Assembly: GCA_002937505.1 (NCBI GenBank)
Contig: PTJY01000001.1
Coordinates: 372,001-436,000 of the forward strand
Reading direction: 5' to 3'
DNA: 64,000 nt
DNA from: Alphaproteobacteria bacterium MarineAlpha12_Bin1
GTDB lineage: Bacteria > Pseudomonadota > Alphaproteobacteria > UBA6615
Part shown: piece by piece, positions 27,916-37,627 of the stretch
Layout: every line of letters starts with the position of its first letter
How positions within the stretch are numbered: the stretch's first letter is position 1
Position numbers and translations under genes: made by a program
The notes under the pieces: model-generated
What the model saw: the letters and a program-made list of their open reading frames with translations, nothing else
The model's database searches: none
What the model was told of the DNA's origin: nothing

Positions 27916-28715
27916 GAAAGAGCTCTTCTCAAAAATTCATCCATTACATCTATTGTTTCATTTGGTTTCTCTATCATAATCATGTGACCTACATCAGATA
28001 AAACTTTTGTCTCAGAGATTCTTAAATTTTCCTTTAATGGAACGGACATTTTTGGGGGCGTCATGCGGTCTTTATCACCTAAGAGTAATAATGTAGGGCA
28101 ACTAATTTTCTTCGATGCTTCGATCGCACCAATATACGAGTGACAGGCGGATAGATCACTGTCTAAGACCCCGGCTGAACACTCAGCTAATAATGCTCGT
28201 CCACCTCCTAACATCCAAAGCCCAGGAGATTGATGCCCACCAAGATGTGATTTTTGTCCAAAGCCCCAGTCAGTTATCATATCAAAAGCAGTGGAATCAT
28301 TTTTTTTTGCAGCGGCTAGCAAATCACTGTGAACCGCAACCCTTTCAGCCACACCAACAAGTATTAGTGCATCTGTATCATCTGGTCTCTTCGAAGCTGC
28401 TTCAAGTGCAATTAAGGATCCCATAGAATGACCGGCTAATATGACATTTCTGTAAGAAACTTGATCTAGAACTTTCCACAACCAAAGAGCAGTTTCTTCG
28501 ATTGAATCAATTGGCACGCCCTCAGATCTACCATGACCAGGCAGATCAATAGCCAGAACAGAGTATCCATGGTGAGAAAAATATCTCGTTTGCAAACCCC
28601 AGAATGTATGATCTGTCCCCGCACCATGGATTAAAACAAAAATCGGCTTATTCGGGTCAAAGGGTTTACCCCCAGTATGAGCAAATATTCTCAAATTATT
28701 TATATGTATATCCAC
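27912..28715 (-). CDS. Alpha/beta hydrolase
   Basis: This 267-residue protein has the alpha/beta-hydrolase oxyanion motif FVLIHGAGTDHTFW (about 27-40), the nucleophile elbow LAGHSMGSL with Ser near 97, an acid in LLLGDKDRMTPP, and the catalytic His in DVGHMIMIEKP. It lacks a signal peptide. The size and motifs exclude MetX (homoserine acetyltransferase, about 380 residues), even though it follows metY by 12 bases. The substrate is unknown; the coupled thioesterase gene suggests ester or thioester chemistry. Confidence 0.82.
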   Translation of the reverse strand: MDIHINNLRIFAHTGGKPFDPNKPIFVLIHGAGTDHTFWGLQTRYFSHHGYSVLAIDLPGHGRSEGVPIDSIEETALWLWKVLDQVSYRNVILAGHSMGSLIALEAASKRPDDTDALILVGVAERVAVHSDLLAAAKKNDSTAFDMITDWGFGQKSHLGGHQSPGLWMLGGGRALLAECSAGVLDSDLSACHSYIGAIEASKKISCPTLLLLGDKDRMTPPKMSVPLKENLRISETKVLSDVGHMIMIEKPNETIDVMDEFLRRALS

Positions 28716-28727
28716 AGAACTTTTCTC

Positions 28728-30032
28728 CTATTTCTGTGATGAGCGTAATGCCTGACGTAGATCAGATAAAAGATCAACAGGGTCCTCTAAGCCTACCGAT
28801 AGCCTTACCATCTCTTCTTTTACCCCAGCCTCCAGCAAACCTTGTTCATCCATTTGTTGATGCGTTGTGCTAGCAGGATGAATAACTAGTGATTTAGCAT
28901 CTCCTACATTAGCAAGATGAGAAAATAACCTTAGAGCCTCTATGAATTTTGCCCCTGTCTTACGTGCTCCGTCTGAACCAGGTCTAATTCCAAAGGTAAC
29001 AATAGACCCAGCCCCCTTAGGCAGTAACTTTTTAGCTAGTTTGAAGTCTGGGTGGTTTTCAAGACCTGGATATCTAACCCACGAAACCTCATCAGCTTCA
29101 TTCAAAAATTTTGCCACTAAACTAGCATTTTTCACGTGACGTGACATACGCATGGGCAGCGTTTCAAGACCCTGGATCAAGTAAAAGGCATTCTGAGGTG
29201 ACATGCAGGCTCCAAAATCCCTTAAGCCCTCGGCCCTTGCCCGCATTATGAACGCTGCTGGTCCAAATTCCTCTGTAAAATCTAATCCATGATATCCCTC
29301 GTAAGGTTCAGTCATGTTTGGAAAATTATTAGATCCTTCCCAATTAAAATTGCCGCCATCAATTAGAACGCCACCTATCGCTACGCCATGTCCTCCGATC
29401 CATTTGGTAGCTGAGTGCATCACTATGTTGGCTCCATAGTCAAAGGGCTTCAATAAGTAAGGGGTCGAGAAAGTTGCATCAACCATAAGAGGCAATCCTG
29501 CTTGAGAAGCAATATCTGAGACAGTCGGAATATCAAGAATTTCGAGTCCAGGGTTACCTATGGTCTCAGAAAACAGAAGCCTTGTTTCAGGTCTGATAGC
29601 TTTTTTAAATTCATCGGGATTTCTTGGATCAACCAATGTGGTGGAAATGCCAAAACGAGGCAAGGTGTGCATAAATAAATTATGACTACCCCCATATATA
29701 TTTCGAGATGCAACGATGTGACCGCCTGAATCCATTAATGTCATTACTGCCAGGCTTAACGCCGCCTGACCACTAGAAGTGGCAATCGCTCCAACCCCAT
29801 TCTCAAGTGCGGCCATTCTCTCTTCAAACACTGATACGGTAGGATTGGATATACGTGAATAAATATGTCCAGCTCGTTCAAGATTAAAAAGGCTGGCGGC
29901 GTGATCAACATCTGGAAAAACATATGATGTTGTCTGATATAGAGGAACAGCCCGAGCGCCAGTAATTTTATCCGGCTGCTGTCCAGCATGAAGGCTGAGT
30001 GTGTCAAACTTTAAAAATTTTGCCTCGACCAT
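28728..30032 (-). CDS. metY: O-acetylhomoserine sulfhydrylase (aminocarboxypropyltransferase)
   Basis: This PLP enzyme of the Cys/Met metabolism family makes homocysteine from O-acetylhomoserine and sulfide. The start [27 protein letters not shown], the [12 protein letters not shown] phosphate region, and the PLP lysine in [12 protein letters not shown] (near 210) are clear. The 434-residue length suits MetY rather than the shorter MetB/MetZ (about 390). I looked for a SAM-II riboswitch in the 70 bases upstream and saw none. It heads a three-gene operon with a hydrolase and a thioesterase. Confidence 0.93.
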   Translation of the reverse strand: MVEAKFLKFDTLSLHAGQQPDKITGARAVPLYQTTSYVFPDVDHAASLFNLERAGHIYSRISNPTVSVFEERMAALENGVGAIATSSGQAALSLAVMTLMDSGGHIVASRNIYGGSHNLFMHTLPRFGISTTLVDPRNPDEFKKAIRPETRLLFSETIGNPGLEILDIPTVSDIASQAGLPLMVDATFSTPYLLKPFDYGANIVMHSATKWIGGHGVAIGGVLIDGGNFNWEGSNNFPNMTEPYEGYHGLDFTEEFGPAAFIMRARAEGLRDFGACMSPQNAFYLIQGLETLPMRMSRHVKNASLVAKFLNEADEVSWVRYPGLENHPDFKLAKKLLPKGAGSIVTFGIRPGSDGARKTGAKFIEALRLFSHLANVGDAKSLVIHPASTTHQQMDEQGLLEAGVKEEMVRLSVGLEDPVDLLSDLRQALRSSQK

Positions 30033-30092
30033 CGTATTAGCCCCAAGTTATTCTAATTCTTTAACTTATTTATGTTCTCGGATGGAGGTATA

Positions 30093-30123
30093 TGAAACAA
30101 AGGGTCCGACAGTTACGGACCCT
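30093..30123 (-). terminator. Terminator after the DUF1013 gene
   Basis: GGGTCCG (30102-30108) pairs with CGGACCC (30116-30122) over seven base pairs. Read on the minus strand, a T-rich stretch (TTTGTTTC) follows the stem. It lies 29 bases past the DUF1013 stop. A run of T and A on the other side could make it partly bidirectional. Confidence 0.75.
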
Positions 30124-30151
30124 ATTTTATTAAAAACTTTGATTAATAATT

Positions 30152-30814
30152 TTACGTTTCGTCGGTCCCTGATCCTCTACCTCCAATGCGAACATCAGCC
30201 ATCCAATCAGGAATTCGGCTTGGCACGGTCGGCTCCTCTTCAGGAATTAAATCAGCGCTAATAGGCGCAGCAACATTTTCTGCAGGTTTTCTACCAGCCT
30301 TTCTTCCCTTTTCCGTCGCTTCATCCAGGTCGACTTGTCTACATAGGCCGATTGTAACCGGATCTCTGGGTTGTATTTGAGAAGAGTTCCAATGGGTCCT
30401 ATCTCTAATTGCACCAATTGTAGGCTTAGTGGTTCCAATAAGTTTACAGATCTGAGCATCGCTTAATTCGGGGTAATATCTAATCAAATACGAGATTCCG
30501 TCCGGTTTGTCCTGGCGTTTTGATAACGGGACATAGCGAGGCCCTTTGGTGCGTTTCACTGGGTCAGGATTTTGTGAAGGCTTAATTCCTAATTTAGCCT
30601 TTGGATCAGCAGCACACCGGTCGATCTCCTCCCAATCGAGTTGGCCGCTGACGACAGGGTCAAGCCCTCGCATCCCGGACCCAACGTCTCCATCGGCGAT
30701 CCCTTGTATCTCAAGTTTGTGCATACCACAAAATTCAGCTATTTGTTCAAATGTCAAAGCCGTGTTATCGACCAACCAAATGGCGGTCCCTTTTGGCATT
30801 AATGGTTCAACCAT
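30152..30814 (-). CDS. trcR: Cell cycle transcriptional regulator TrcR (DUF1013)
   Basis: This 220-residue protein has the conserved DUF1013 start LMPKGTAIWLVDNTALTFEQIAEFCGMHKLEIQGIADGDV and the second block YLIRYYPELSDAQICKLIGTTKPTIGAIRDRTHWN. Both blocks look like helix-turn-helix elements. Members are restricted to Alphaproteobacteria. The Caulobacter member was named TrcR and reported to act as a cell-cycle transcription regulator that associates with RNA polymerase. The C-terminus (about 175-220) is low-complexity and acidic. It is monocistronic with its own terminator. It is a good marker for the class. Confidence 0.92.
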   Translation of the reverse strand: MVEPLMPKGTAIWLVDNTALTFEQIAEFCGMHKLEIQGIADGDVGSGMRGLDPVVSGQLDWEEIDRCAADPKAKLGIKPSQNPDPVKRTKGPRYVPLSKRQDKPDGISYLIRYYPELSDAQICKLIGTTKPTIGAIRDRTHWNSSQIQPRDPVTIGLCRQVDLDEATEKGRKAGRKPAENVAAPISADLIPEEEPTVPSRIPDWMADVRIGGRGSGTDET

Positions 30815-30937
30815 CGGCGCTCCTAACTCAATTAAATTTTTTATTCACAGATCTCAATTATGAGCCTTTAAGAGACTTTTAATAAGTAGTCTTAGATCGC
30901 CTATATACCCCGATCTAACTATAATTGCAAAAAAACA

Positions 30938-31936
30938 CTAACCTATGCTCAATATGATTTTACCAATATGGGTGCTACTCTCCATAAGTTCGTGAGCTTT
31001 ATAAGCTTCTTTTAAAGGGAAAACACTATCTATCACCGGAAAAACTTTGTCCTTTTCAAGAAGTGGCCACACCTCTTTTTTTAGTGAGCTCGCTATTTCC
31101 CCTTTTACTGCAACAGGCCTAGGCCTCAAAGTTGAGCCTGTTAAAGTTAGCCTCCTCGACATAAGCCGTGCGAGATTTAACTCGCCTTTAACTCCTGCCA
31201 TCAAACTTACCTGCAAAAGACGGCCATCCGGCTTCAAAAGACGGATGTTTCTATCTAAATAGTCACCGCCAACGATATCAAGAATTATATCTACTCCAAT
31301 TCCATCAGTAATTGTTTTGATTTCTTCTACAAAATCCTTTTCTTTATAGTTCACAGCGTGCACTGCCCCAAGTTCTTTACAAAAGTTAGCTTTCTTATCA
31401 TTCCCGACCGTAACATACGGAATGCCGCCGAACTCACGAATCAGCTGGATTGCGGTGGTTCCTATTCCACTGGAGCCACCATGGATTAGTATTGACTCTC
31501 CCGAAGAGAAACAGCCTCTATCAAACACATTGCTCCAAACAGTGAAAAAAGTCTCTGGAATACCTGCGCATTTAACAATATCCATTCCATTAGGTATTGG
31601 TAAGGCTTGCTCTACGGGTGCTAAAGCGTACTCGGCGTAACCACCCCCGGAAATAAGAGCACAAACCTTCTGCCCCACTTCCCATTGAGTAACTCCATCA
31701 CCCACCGAGACCACTTCTCCTGCAACTTCAAGTCCAGGTATATCAGATGCTCCAGGTGGTGGAGGATATAATCCAAGCCTTTGCGCCACATCTGGTCGAT
31801 TAACTCCTGCTCCTGCTACAGAAATCAAGATCTCACCTTCAGAGGGCTTTGGAATAGGACGCATAGAAGATTGAAGGACATCTGGCCCCCCCTTCTCAGA
31901 AATTTCAATAACAGTCATTGTCGTTGGAAGGCCCAT
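30938..31936 (-). CDS. NAD(P)H:quinone oxidoreductase, zinc-free MDR family (PIG3-like)
   Basis: A 332-residue medium-chain dehydrogenase/reductase of the quinone oxidoreductase branch. VAGAGVNRPDVAQRLGLYPPPPGASDIPGLEVAGEV (about 49-84) is diagnostic for the PIG3/TIGR02824 group. The NADPH-binding motif is IHGGSSGIGTTAIQL (about 151-165). Zinc ligands are absent. AAGGA precedes the first ATG, supporting that start over Met7. It is divergent from the small DUF1192 gene. The physiological quinone or enone substrate is not evident. Confidence 0.9.
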   Translation of the reverse strand: MGLPTTMTVIEISEKGGPDVLQSSMRPIPKPSEGEILISVAGAGVNRPDVAQRLGLYPPPPGASDIPGLEVAGEVVSVGDGVTQWEVGQKVCALISGGGYAEYALAPVEQALPIPNGMDIVKCAGIPETFFTVWSNVFDRGCFSSGESILIHGGSSGIGTTAIQLIREFGGIPYVTVGNDKKANFCKELGAVHAVNYKEKDFVEEIKTITDGIGVDIILDIVGGDYLDRNIRLLKPDGRLLQVSLMAGVKGELNLARLMSRRLTLTGSTLRPRPVAVKGEIASSLKKEVWPLLEKDKVFPVIDSVFPLKEAYKAHELMESSTHIGKIILSIG

Positions 31937-32060
31937 TAAATAAAATCCTTCAAATATGTTTGCCTATATAAAATAATTATCTAAAGTCTTGATAGCTCAC
32001 TTTAGGCAGGTCAAACTTTGTGTACAAGATTATAAAAAAATTAGTCGGAGAAAATTTAAA

Positions 32061-32258
32061 ATGAGCTTTGAAGAGGATGAACAATTTTCATCCGTAAAAA
32101 AAAACAAGCCCTTTAAGGAAACTAATCTCGATGGCTTATCAGTCGAAGAGATAAAAGAGTACGTGGAACACTCTAAAAAGGAAATTTTACGAGCTGAAGC
32201 TGAAATAAAAAGCAGAGAATCGATCCGGGGTGATGCTAATCTATTATTCAAGAGCTAA
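32061..32258 (+). CDS. DUF1192 family small protein
   Basis: A 65-residue protein that I start at the ATG at 32061, because GGAG lies 10 bases upstream and the family begins near here; a longer reading of 89 codons adds unrelated residues. The core LDGLSVEEIKEYVEHSKKEILRAEAEIKSRESIRGDANLLFK fits DUF1192: a short conserved alpha-helical protein of Alphaproteobacteria, function unknown. It lies between divergent qor and the acyl-CoA ligase gene 49 bases downstream. Confidence 0.82.
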   Translation: MSFEEDEQFSSVKKNKPFKETNLDGLSVEEIKEYVEHSKKEILRAEAEIKSRESIRGDANLLFKS

Positions 32259-32307
32259 GCCTCTTAACAGTTTAATAAATAATAATTAAGGGCTCTGGGA
32301 GATAAAT

Positions 32308-33948
32308 ATGGCAAATCCATACGAAATGAACTTGGAAAAAAATGAGGCTAATTACACCACTCTTTCGCCGTTAAGCTTCATTAAAAGAACCGCGGCTACT
32401 TATCCAAATCACACAGCTATCGTTCATGGAAAAATAAAACGAAGTTGGGCGGAAACATATACTAGAACTCGTCAACTTGCCTCTGCTTTGTCAAAAAACG
32501 GTATAGGGCAGGGGGACTGCGTAGCCGTAATGGCGCCAAACATACCAGAAATGCTTGAGTCTCATTTTGGAATACCAATGACTGGGGGCATTATTAATGC
32601 CATTAACAATCGACTTGATGCCACCACTATTGCTTTCATACTTGATCACGGAGAAGCAAAAATCTTACTTACTGATACAGAATTTTCACCGGTTATCAAA
32701 GAGGCTCTAACGCTTGTAGAAAAAAAACCGACTGTTATTGATATATGTGATAGCGAAGGTCCGGGAGGTGAAAGACTTGGTGAAATCGATTTCGAATCAT
32801 TTATTGCCACAGGGGATCCTAACTTTGAATGGTCCCTGCCTGACGATGAATGGCGCGCCATAGCTTTGAACTATACATCTGGAACAACCGGCAACCCCAA
32901 AGGGGTAGTTTATCACCATAGAGGTGCTTATCTGAATGCTATGGGGAATGTTTTCACGTGGGGGGCTACTTCCCAACCGATATACCTCTGGACACTTCCA
33001 ATGTTTCATTGCAATGGTTGGTGTTTCACATGGGGCACAGCACTGGTAGCTGGAACAAATGTATGCCTTAGAAAAATATCTGCTGAAACCATATACCAAG
33101 CGTTATCGGAAAACGATGTAACACACTTATGTGGCGCACCAATCGTAATGCAAATGATAGTAAATGCTGAAGAAAGTGAACGCCGAACATTTTCACAAAA
33201 CGTTGAATTTATGACAGCCGCCGCTCCTCCTCCAGCTGCAATTCTTGCACGCATGGCTGAACAGGGAATACGTGTCACGCATGTATATGGTCTTACAGAA
33301 ATATATGGCCCAGCTATAATTTGTGCCTGGCAAAAAGAATGGGATCAGTTAAGCACAGAACAAAAATCTGAACTTCAATCGAGACAAGGAGTGCCCTATG
33401 AAGTTCTTGAAGATGTAATGGTAGCTGACCCCGTGACTCTTGAACCTGTTCCTCGAGACGGTCAAACCATGGGAGAAGTTTTCACGCGTGGCAATGTGAC
33501 CATGAAGGGCTACTTGAAAAACCTGGAGGCGACAAGAGATGCCTTTTCAGGAGGTTGGTTTCACACTGGTGATTTAGGAGTTTGGCATTCTGATAATTAT
33601 ATAGAGCTAAAGGACCGTTCTAAAGATATTATAATTTCAGGAGGCGAAAACATCTCATCCATTGAAGTTGAGGATGCTTTGTACAAGCATAGCTCTGTGT
33701 CATTAGTAGCGGTTGTTGCGTGGCCTGACGAAAAGTGGGGAGAAACTCCTTGCGCGTTTATAGAATTATCAGATAGCTCAAAGGCAAGTGAAGAGGAATT
33801 AATCTCACATTGCCGAAACAATTTAGCTAGCTATAAAATACCCAAACATTTCGTTTTTGGTGATCTGCCTAAAACATCAACCGGAAAAATACAAAAATTT
33901 ATTTTGCGTGATAAGGCTAATGAGCTCTCTAAAAAAGAGAAAAAATAA
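32308..33948 (+). CDS. AMP-forming acyl-CoA synthetase
   Basis: This 546-residue ANL-superfamily enzyme activates a carboxylic acid to acyl-AMP and then acyl-CoA. The phosphate loop YTSGTTGNPKGVVYHHRGAYL (about 189-209), the adenine motif HVYGLTEIYGP, the hinge GWFHTGDLGVWH and the catalytic lysine in PKTSTGKIQKF (near 535) are intact. The overall pattern resembles the plant-type acyl-activating and medium-chain acyl-CoA ligases. I cannot fix the substrate; a methylmercaptopropionate ligase (DmdB) is one possibility in marine bacteria, but no dmd genes are nearby. Confidence 0.9.
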   Translation: MANPYEMNLEKNEANYTTLSPLSFIKRTAATYPNHTAIVHGKIKRSWAETYTRTRQLASALSKNGIGQGDCVAVMAPNIPEMLESHFGIPMTGGIINAINNRLDATTIAFILDHGEAKILLTDTEFSPVIKEALTLVEKKPTVIDICDSEGPGGERLGEIDFESFIATGDPNFEWSLPDDEWRAIALNYTSGTTGNPKGVVYHHRGAYLNAMGNVFTWGATSQPIYLWTLPMFHCNGWCFTWGTALVAGTNVCLRKISAETIYQALSENDVTHLCGAPIVMQMIVNAEESERRTFSQNVEFMTAAAPPPAAILARMAEQGIRVTHVYGLTEIYGPAIICAWQKEWDQLSTEQKSELQSRQGVPYEVLEDVMVADPVTLEPVPRDGQTMGEVFTRGNVTMKGYLKNLEATRDAFSGGWFHTGDLGVWHSDNYIELKDRSKDIIISGGENISSIEVEDALYKHSSVSLVAVVAWPDEKWGETPCAFIELSDSSKASEEELISHCRNNLASYKIPKHFVFGDLPKTSTGKIQKFILRDKANELSKKEKK

Positions 33949-34041
33949 CCAAACCCTACAAGTCATATAGGGAGATTTAGTTGCAAAAAAGCCTTCTCAT
34001 CATGCCTTGCTTAAAATAAATCTAAAAAAAAGTTTATCTAT

Positions 34042-34209
34042 CTAGGATTGTTCCAGAAAAGCTATAGCATCCTTCAGTTTTAACTTCTCTCGCTTTATTC
34101 GAGTTATTATCGTTTGATCCGGCTTAGGACGCTGTACCTCTTCTTCAAGCTTAAAATCCAGATCAGCGTGCAGCCTCTTTAATTCTTCAAAACTTGCTTC
34201 AGTAGTCAA
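34042..34209 (-). CDS. Small DUF465/YdcH-like protein (55 aa)
   Basis: I translated this 55-codon gene by hand from a TTG start with GGAG 8 bases upstream. The product runs from TTEASFEELKRLHADLDFKLEEE to a C-terminal ITRIKREKLKLKDAIAFLEQS. The pattern 'LK..H..LD..L..E...P.PD...I..IKR.KLKLKD.I..L' is that of the YdcH/DUF465 family of short helical hairpins. Function is unknown. A second member lies 223 bases away on the other strand, also starting at a non-ATG codon, so the two are divergent paralogues. Confidence 0.75.
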   Translation of the reverse strand: MTTEASFEELKRLHADLDFKLEEEVQRPKPDQTIITRIKREKLKLKDAIAFLEQS

Positions 34210-34345
34210 TAAGTTTACTCCTTATTTGATCAGAGCAATTAGCTATTACTAGTTTATATTTACACGATTCGCATAATAATGGGATTCAAATTAATATAGT
34301 TATACTCAAAATACACCTAGTAGTAGGTTTACTAAAGGAAACAAA

Positions 34346-34399
34346 ATGTCGCAAACTGCTATTCCGAGTGATTTTTTTGATGGAAGCAAAAAAATGTAA
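34346..34399 (+). CDS. Possible 17-codon leader peptide
   Basis: A short ORF, MSQTAIPSDFFDGSKKM, has a fair AAGGA site seven bases before its ATG and ends 33 bases before the downstream DUF465 start. It may be an upstream leader ORF or chance. The ribosome site is the only positive evidence. Confidence 0.25.
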   Translation: MSQTAIPSDFFDGSKKM

Positions 34400-34432
34400 A
34401 TACATTTTTAGTGCAAAACGACGAGGGTTAGT

Positions 34433-34648
34433 GTGACAACCGAAAACCCACTAAGCAAAAAAGAAATTTTACAACGTTTAAGAGAATTAAAAAGCGAACA
34501 TCGTGATTTAGATGATGTGATTTTACAAATCACCGAACAAGTGCCGTTTGATCAAATTCAGATACAACGGCTAAAAAAGCGTAAACTAATATTAAAAGAT
34601 GAGATTTCTCGCTTAGAAGACACGCTCTTACCCGATATAATAGCTTAG
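34433..34648 (+). CDS. DUF465/YdcH family protein (71 aa)
   Basis: This 71-residue protein starts at GTG. The sequence KKEILQRLRELKSEHRDLDDVILQ and QIQIQRLKKRKLILKDEISRLEDTLLPDI forms two helices joined by a turn (VPFDQ), the usual DUF465 hairpin. No biochemical role is established for the family. It is divergent from its shorter paralogue and followed, 128 bases later, by purE, which probably has its own promoter. Confidence 0.85.
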   Translation: MTTENPLSKKEILQRLRELKSEHRDLDDVILQITEQVPFDQIQIQRLKKRKLILKDEISRLEDTLLPDIIA

Positions 34649-34776
34649 TTTATAAAATTGATGCATCGGTAAAAACTAAATTACCACCTCGAACTAAAAC
34701 TGCACTTGCCTAGAGTATGTGCAAAACTATAATTATGCCTTTTTATTAATGTTTTTGCTTGCGGGAGTAACAATTA

Positions 34777-35280
34777 ATGGCAAATCCATCCATCGGGATA
34801 ATCATGGGCAGCCAGTCTGATTGGAAAACAATGAGGCACGCTGCTGATGTCCTTACGGAACTTAGAGTTGAACATGAACTAAAAATCGTATCAGCTCATC
34901 GTACGCCAGATCGATTATCTGAGTATGCTAAAACAGCACATCGAAGAGGACTTAAAGTAATAATAGCTGGCGCTGGCGGAGCCGCCCATTTGCCAGGAAT
35001 GACTGCAGCCATGACCTCGCTACCAGTCCTGGGAGTTCCAATTCAGAGTAAATCTCTAAATGGTCTCGATAGCCTACTATCGATAGTACAGATGCCTGGT
35101 GGAATCCCGGTAGGAACCTTAAGCATTGGGGAATCGGGTGCTATTAATGCAGCCCTATTATCCGCTTCAATAATTGCTCTATCTGACAGCTCAGTGGAAC
35201 AAGCTTTAAATGAATGGAGAGCCAATCAAACTGATCGGGTCTCCATCTCACCAATAAATAGTAGTAATAACCTTGAATAA
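34777..35280 (+). CDS. purE: N5-carboxyaminoimidazole ribonucleotide mutase PurE
   Basis: PurE (class I) moves the carboxyl group of N5-CAIR to give CAIR in purine synthesis. The active-site segment [20 protein letters not shown] (6-25), SAHRTPDRL (about 40-48), the [13 protein letters not shown] loop and PVQSKSLNG-type loop (here [13 protein letters not shown]) are all present. The length of 167 aa is normal. Its end overlaps the TTG start of purK by 8 bases, so the two are coupled. Confidence 0.97.
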   Translation: MANPSIGIIMGSQSDWKTMRHAADVLTELRVEHELKIVSAHRTPDRLSEYAKTAHRRGLKVIIAGAGGAAHLPGMTAAMTSLPVLGVPIQSKSLNGLDSLLSIVQMPGGIPVGTLSIGESGAINAALLSASIIALSDSSVEQALNEWRANQTDRVSISPINSSNNLE

Positions 35281-36379
35281 TAATTTTATAAAAGAAATAG
35301 AACCTGGCGCAATCATAGGTATTTTGGGTGGGGGCCAACTAGGGCGCATGACAGTAGAAGCAGCTTCAAAGCTTGGATATCAGTGTCATGTATTTTGTCA
35401 GTCTGAAAAAGAACCAGCAGCCCAAATTACAAGAAACGTCACAATAGCCCCCTTCGAGGACCAGAAGTCCCTAGAAAGCTTCGCCTCCGCAATTGATATT
35501 GCAACACTCGAGTTCGAGAACATTCCTTTGGATAGCGTTAAATTTATTGAGAACCATGTTCCTGTAAGACCAAACTCTAAAATTTTATCCATTGTGCAAA
35601 ACAGAATTAATGAAAAAAAATTTATTTCAAGGCTAAATATAAAAACTGCACCATTTATAGAAGTTCCTGAGCAAAATTTACTTTTTGAGGCTGCCGAACA
35701 AATAGGAACCCCAGCTGTTCTAAAGACAGCTAGCATGGGTTACGACGGAAAAGGACAAACTCTTATTAATAAAAGCACCAACCTTAAATTGGCATGGAAA
35801 GAATCAGGTGCAAGTCCTAAAACAAATGGAGCAATTCTAGAAGGCTTTATAAGTTTTAAAAAAGAAATATCTGTAATCGCAGGAAGAAGCATCGACGGCT
35901 CAGTCGCTAGCTACGTTCCTGTTGAGAACTTACATGTTGATCATATACTGGACCAAACCATCGCTCCAGCAAATATCACTAATAAGCAAGCTATACGGGC
36001 GACGGAAATTGCTCACCAACTAATTACTGAGCTAGACGTAGTAGGTTTATTAGCTGTCGAAATGTTTATTAATACTAATGGCGACATCTTGGTAAATGAG
36101 GTGGCCGCTCGTCCTCATAATTCTGGACATTGGACAATTGAAGCCTGCAATATTAGTCAATTTGAGCTATTGGTAAGGGCAATCTGTGGTTTGCCACTAG
36201 GGTCTACAGAGAGAAATTCAGACGCTAGAATGAAAAATCTATTAGGAGAAGAGATAAATAGATATCATGAATACATGACAGATCCTTCTGCGCACGTGCA
36301 TTTTTACGGAAAATCTGAAGCTAGATCTGGAAGAAAAATGGGGCACGTTAACTGGCTAAGCCCCAAATCATTAAAGTAA
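35273..36379 (+). CDS. purK: N5-carboxyaminoimidazole ribonucleotide synthase PurK
   Basis: PurK is the ATP-grasp enzyme that carboxylates AIR with bicarbonate and feeds PurE. Motifs include [22 protein letters not shown] (15-36), the ATP-grasp loop [11 protein letters not shown] (about 151-161), [13 protein letters not shown] and [17 protein letters not shown] (about 277-293). The start is TTG and lies inside the purE end; no ATG is available before conserved residues. The length of 368 aa is normal. Confidence 0.96.
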   Translation: MNNNFIKEIEPGAIIGILGGGQLGRMTVEAASKLGYQCHVFCQSEKEPAAQITRNVTIAPFEDQKSLESFASAIDIATLEFENIPLDSVKFIENHVPVRPNSKILSIVQNRINEKKFISRLNIKTAPFIEVPEQNLLFEAAEQIGTPAVLKTASMGYDGKGQTLINKSTNLKLAWKESGASPKTNGAILEGFISFKKEISVIAGRSIDGSVASYVPVENLHVDHILDQTIAPANITNKQAIRATEIAHQLITELDVVGLLAVEMFINTNGDILVNEVAARPHNSGHWTIEACNISQFELLVRAICGLPLGSTERNSDARMKNLLGEEINRYHEYMTDPSAHVHFYGKSEARSGRKMGHVNWLSPKSLK

Positions 36380-36455
36380 TTTAATTTTATACCGAAAATC
36401 CGAATATATTTATAATGGTGAATTGAATGTGCGCTTTGCTTTTACCAACACAGCT

Positions 36456-37595
36456 TTAGCGGGTTAAAGAAGTATATCTTTTAAGATGATAGTCAGCGTC
36501 ACCAAATAATGCCGTAATCATAGTTAATCGCTTAAAATAGTGGCTAACTGACATCTCTTCAGTCATTCCCATTCCCCCATGTAACTGTATAGCCTGTTGC
36601 CCAATTAACTTTCCAGCTCGACCAATTTGTACTTTTACAGCTGAAGCAGCTATGGCACGATTATCTCTACTTTCGCTAGAGTCTACTGTGTCTGCAGCTC
36701 TAAAAACCATAGCACGAGATAGTTCCAGCGCATTAAACATATCTACGGCACGATGTTGTAGAACCTGAAAACTTCCAATAGAAACTCCAAATTGCTCACG
36801 CGATTTAATATACTCAAGCGTAGAATTCATTAAAGCGTCCATCACCCCAATAGCTTCACCGCATATAGCAACACAGGCTTCATCAATCACATCCTCTATA
36901 ACCAGATATGCTTTACCTTCTTCACCGAGAAGATTATTTTCGGTTACCGAAACTCCTCTAAATTCAATATCTGCAGCTCGCAATCCATCTACAGTAGGAT
37001 AAGAGCGACTAATTACTCCTTCGGTTTCTCTGTCAACAATAAATAAGGATATTCCATCTTTATTACGATTATCACCCTCTTGTCGAACAGATACAATTAT
37101 CTTATCTGCAGTGTCCCCGTGCAAAACCAAACTCTTCATGCCATCAAGAACGTATCCATTCTCAGATCTACGAGCAGTCATCTCAACATCAGACAGACTG
37201 TAGCGTGATTGTATTTCAGTAAATGCAAAAGAAAGAAACAGACTTCCATCTATAACCTTAGGAATAAGGTTTTCCTGTTGAGACGAACTTCCTGCTCGTC
37301 TCAAGAGATTAGCTCCGAGCAGCACCGAGGAAAGCATAGGCTCCAGCACTAGACCACGACCAAGAGCTTCCATCAGTACCACACTATCAACAAGGCTACC
37401 GTCTAAACCACCATACTTCTCTGGCATAGTTAAGCCCAACCAACCTAATTCAGAAAACTTAAGCCATAATTCCTTGCTAAAACCTTCATCGGATTTAGCG
37501 AGCTCCCTTCGTAGACCAAATTCATAATCCCGCTCAACAAACCTCTCAACTGAGTTTTTCAAAAGTATTTGTTCTTCACTAAGACTGATTTCCAT
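36456..37595 (-). CDS. Acyl-CoA dehydrogenase, PimD-like small subunit
   Basis: A 379-residue FAD-dependent acyl-CoA dehydrogenase homologue. The C-terminal FAD/tetramer motif QLHGGMGMTEEMSVSHYFKRL is intact, and SREQFGVSIGSFQVLQHRAVDM is family-typical. The N-terminal domain resembles the small subunit PimD of pimeloyl-CoA dehydrogenase. It lies 32 bases downstream of a PimC-like gene. Such pairs form mixed complexes in dicarboxylate or sterol side-chain oxidation, so an obligate partnership is likely. The true substrate is unknown. Confidence 0.85.
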   Translation of the reverse strand: MEISLSEEQILLKNSVERFVERDYEFGLRRELAKSDEGFSKELWLKFSELGWLGLTMPEKYGGLDGSLVDSVVLMEALGRGLVLEPMLSSVLLGANLLRRAGSSSQQENLIPKVIDGSLFLSFAFTEIQSRYSLSDVEMTARRSENGYVLDGMKSLVLHGDTADKIIVSVRQEGDNRNKDGISLFIVDRETEGVISRSYPTVDGLRAADIEFRGVSVTENNLLGEEGKAYLVIEDVIDEACVAICGEAIGVMDALMNSTLEYIKSREQFGVSIGSFQVLQHRAVDMFNALELSRAMVFRAADTVDSSESRDNRAIAASAVKVQIGRAGKLIGQQAIQLHGGMGMTEEMSVSHYFKRLTMITALFGDADYHLKRYTSLTR

Positions 37596-37627
37596 AAGGT
37601 ATCTCTCACAATCAATAAAGTGCTAAT

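Noticed and set aside
27912-28715. MetX (homoserine O-acetyltransferase) next to metY
   Set aside because: It is an alpha/beta hydrolase by motif, but at 267 residues it is too short, and it has a generic GHSMG elbow.
30033-30101. SAM-II riboswitch upstream of metY
   Set aside because: This is common before metY/metA in Alphaproteobacteria, so I looked for it, but the short upstream region lacks the conserved pseudoknot sequence.
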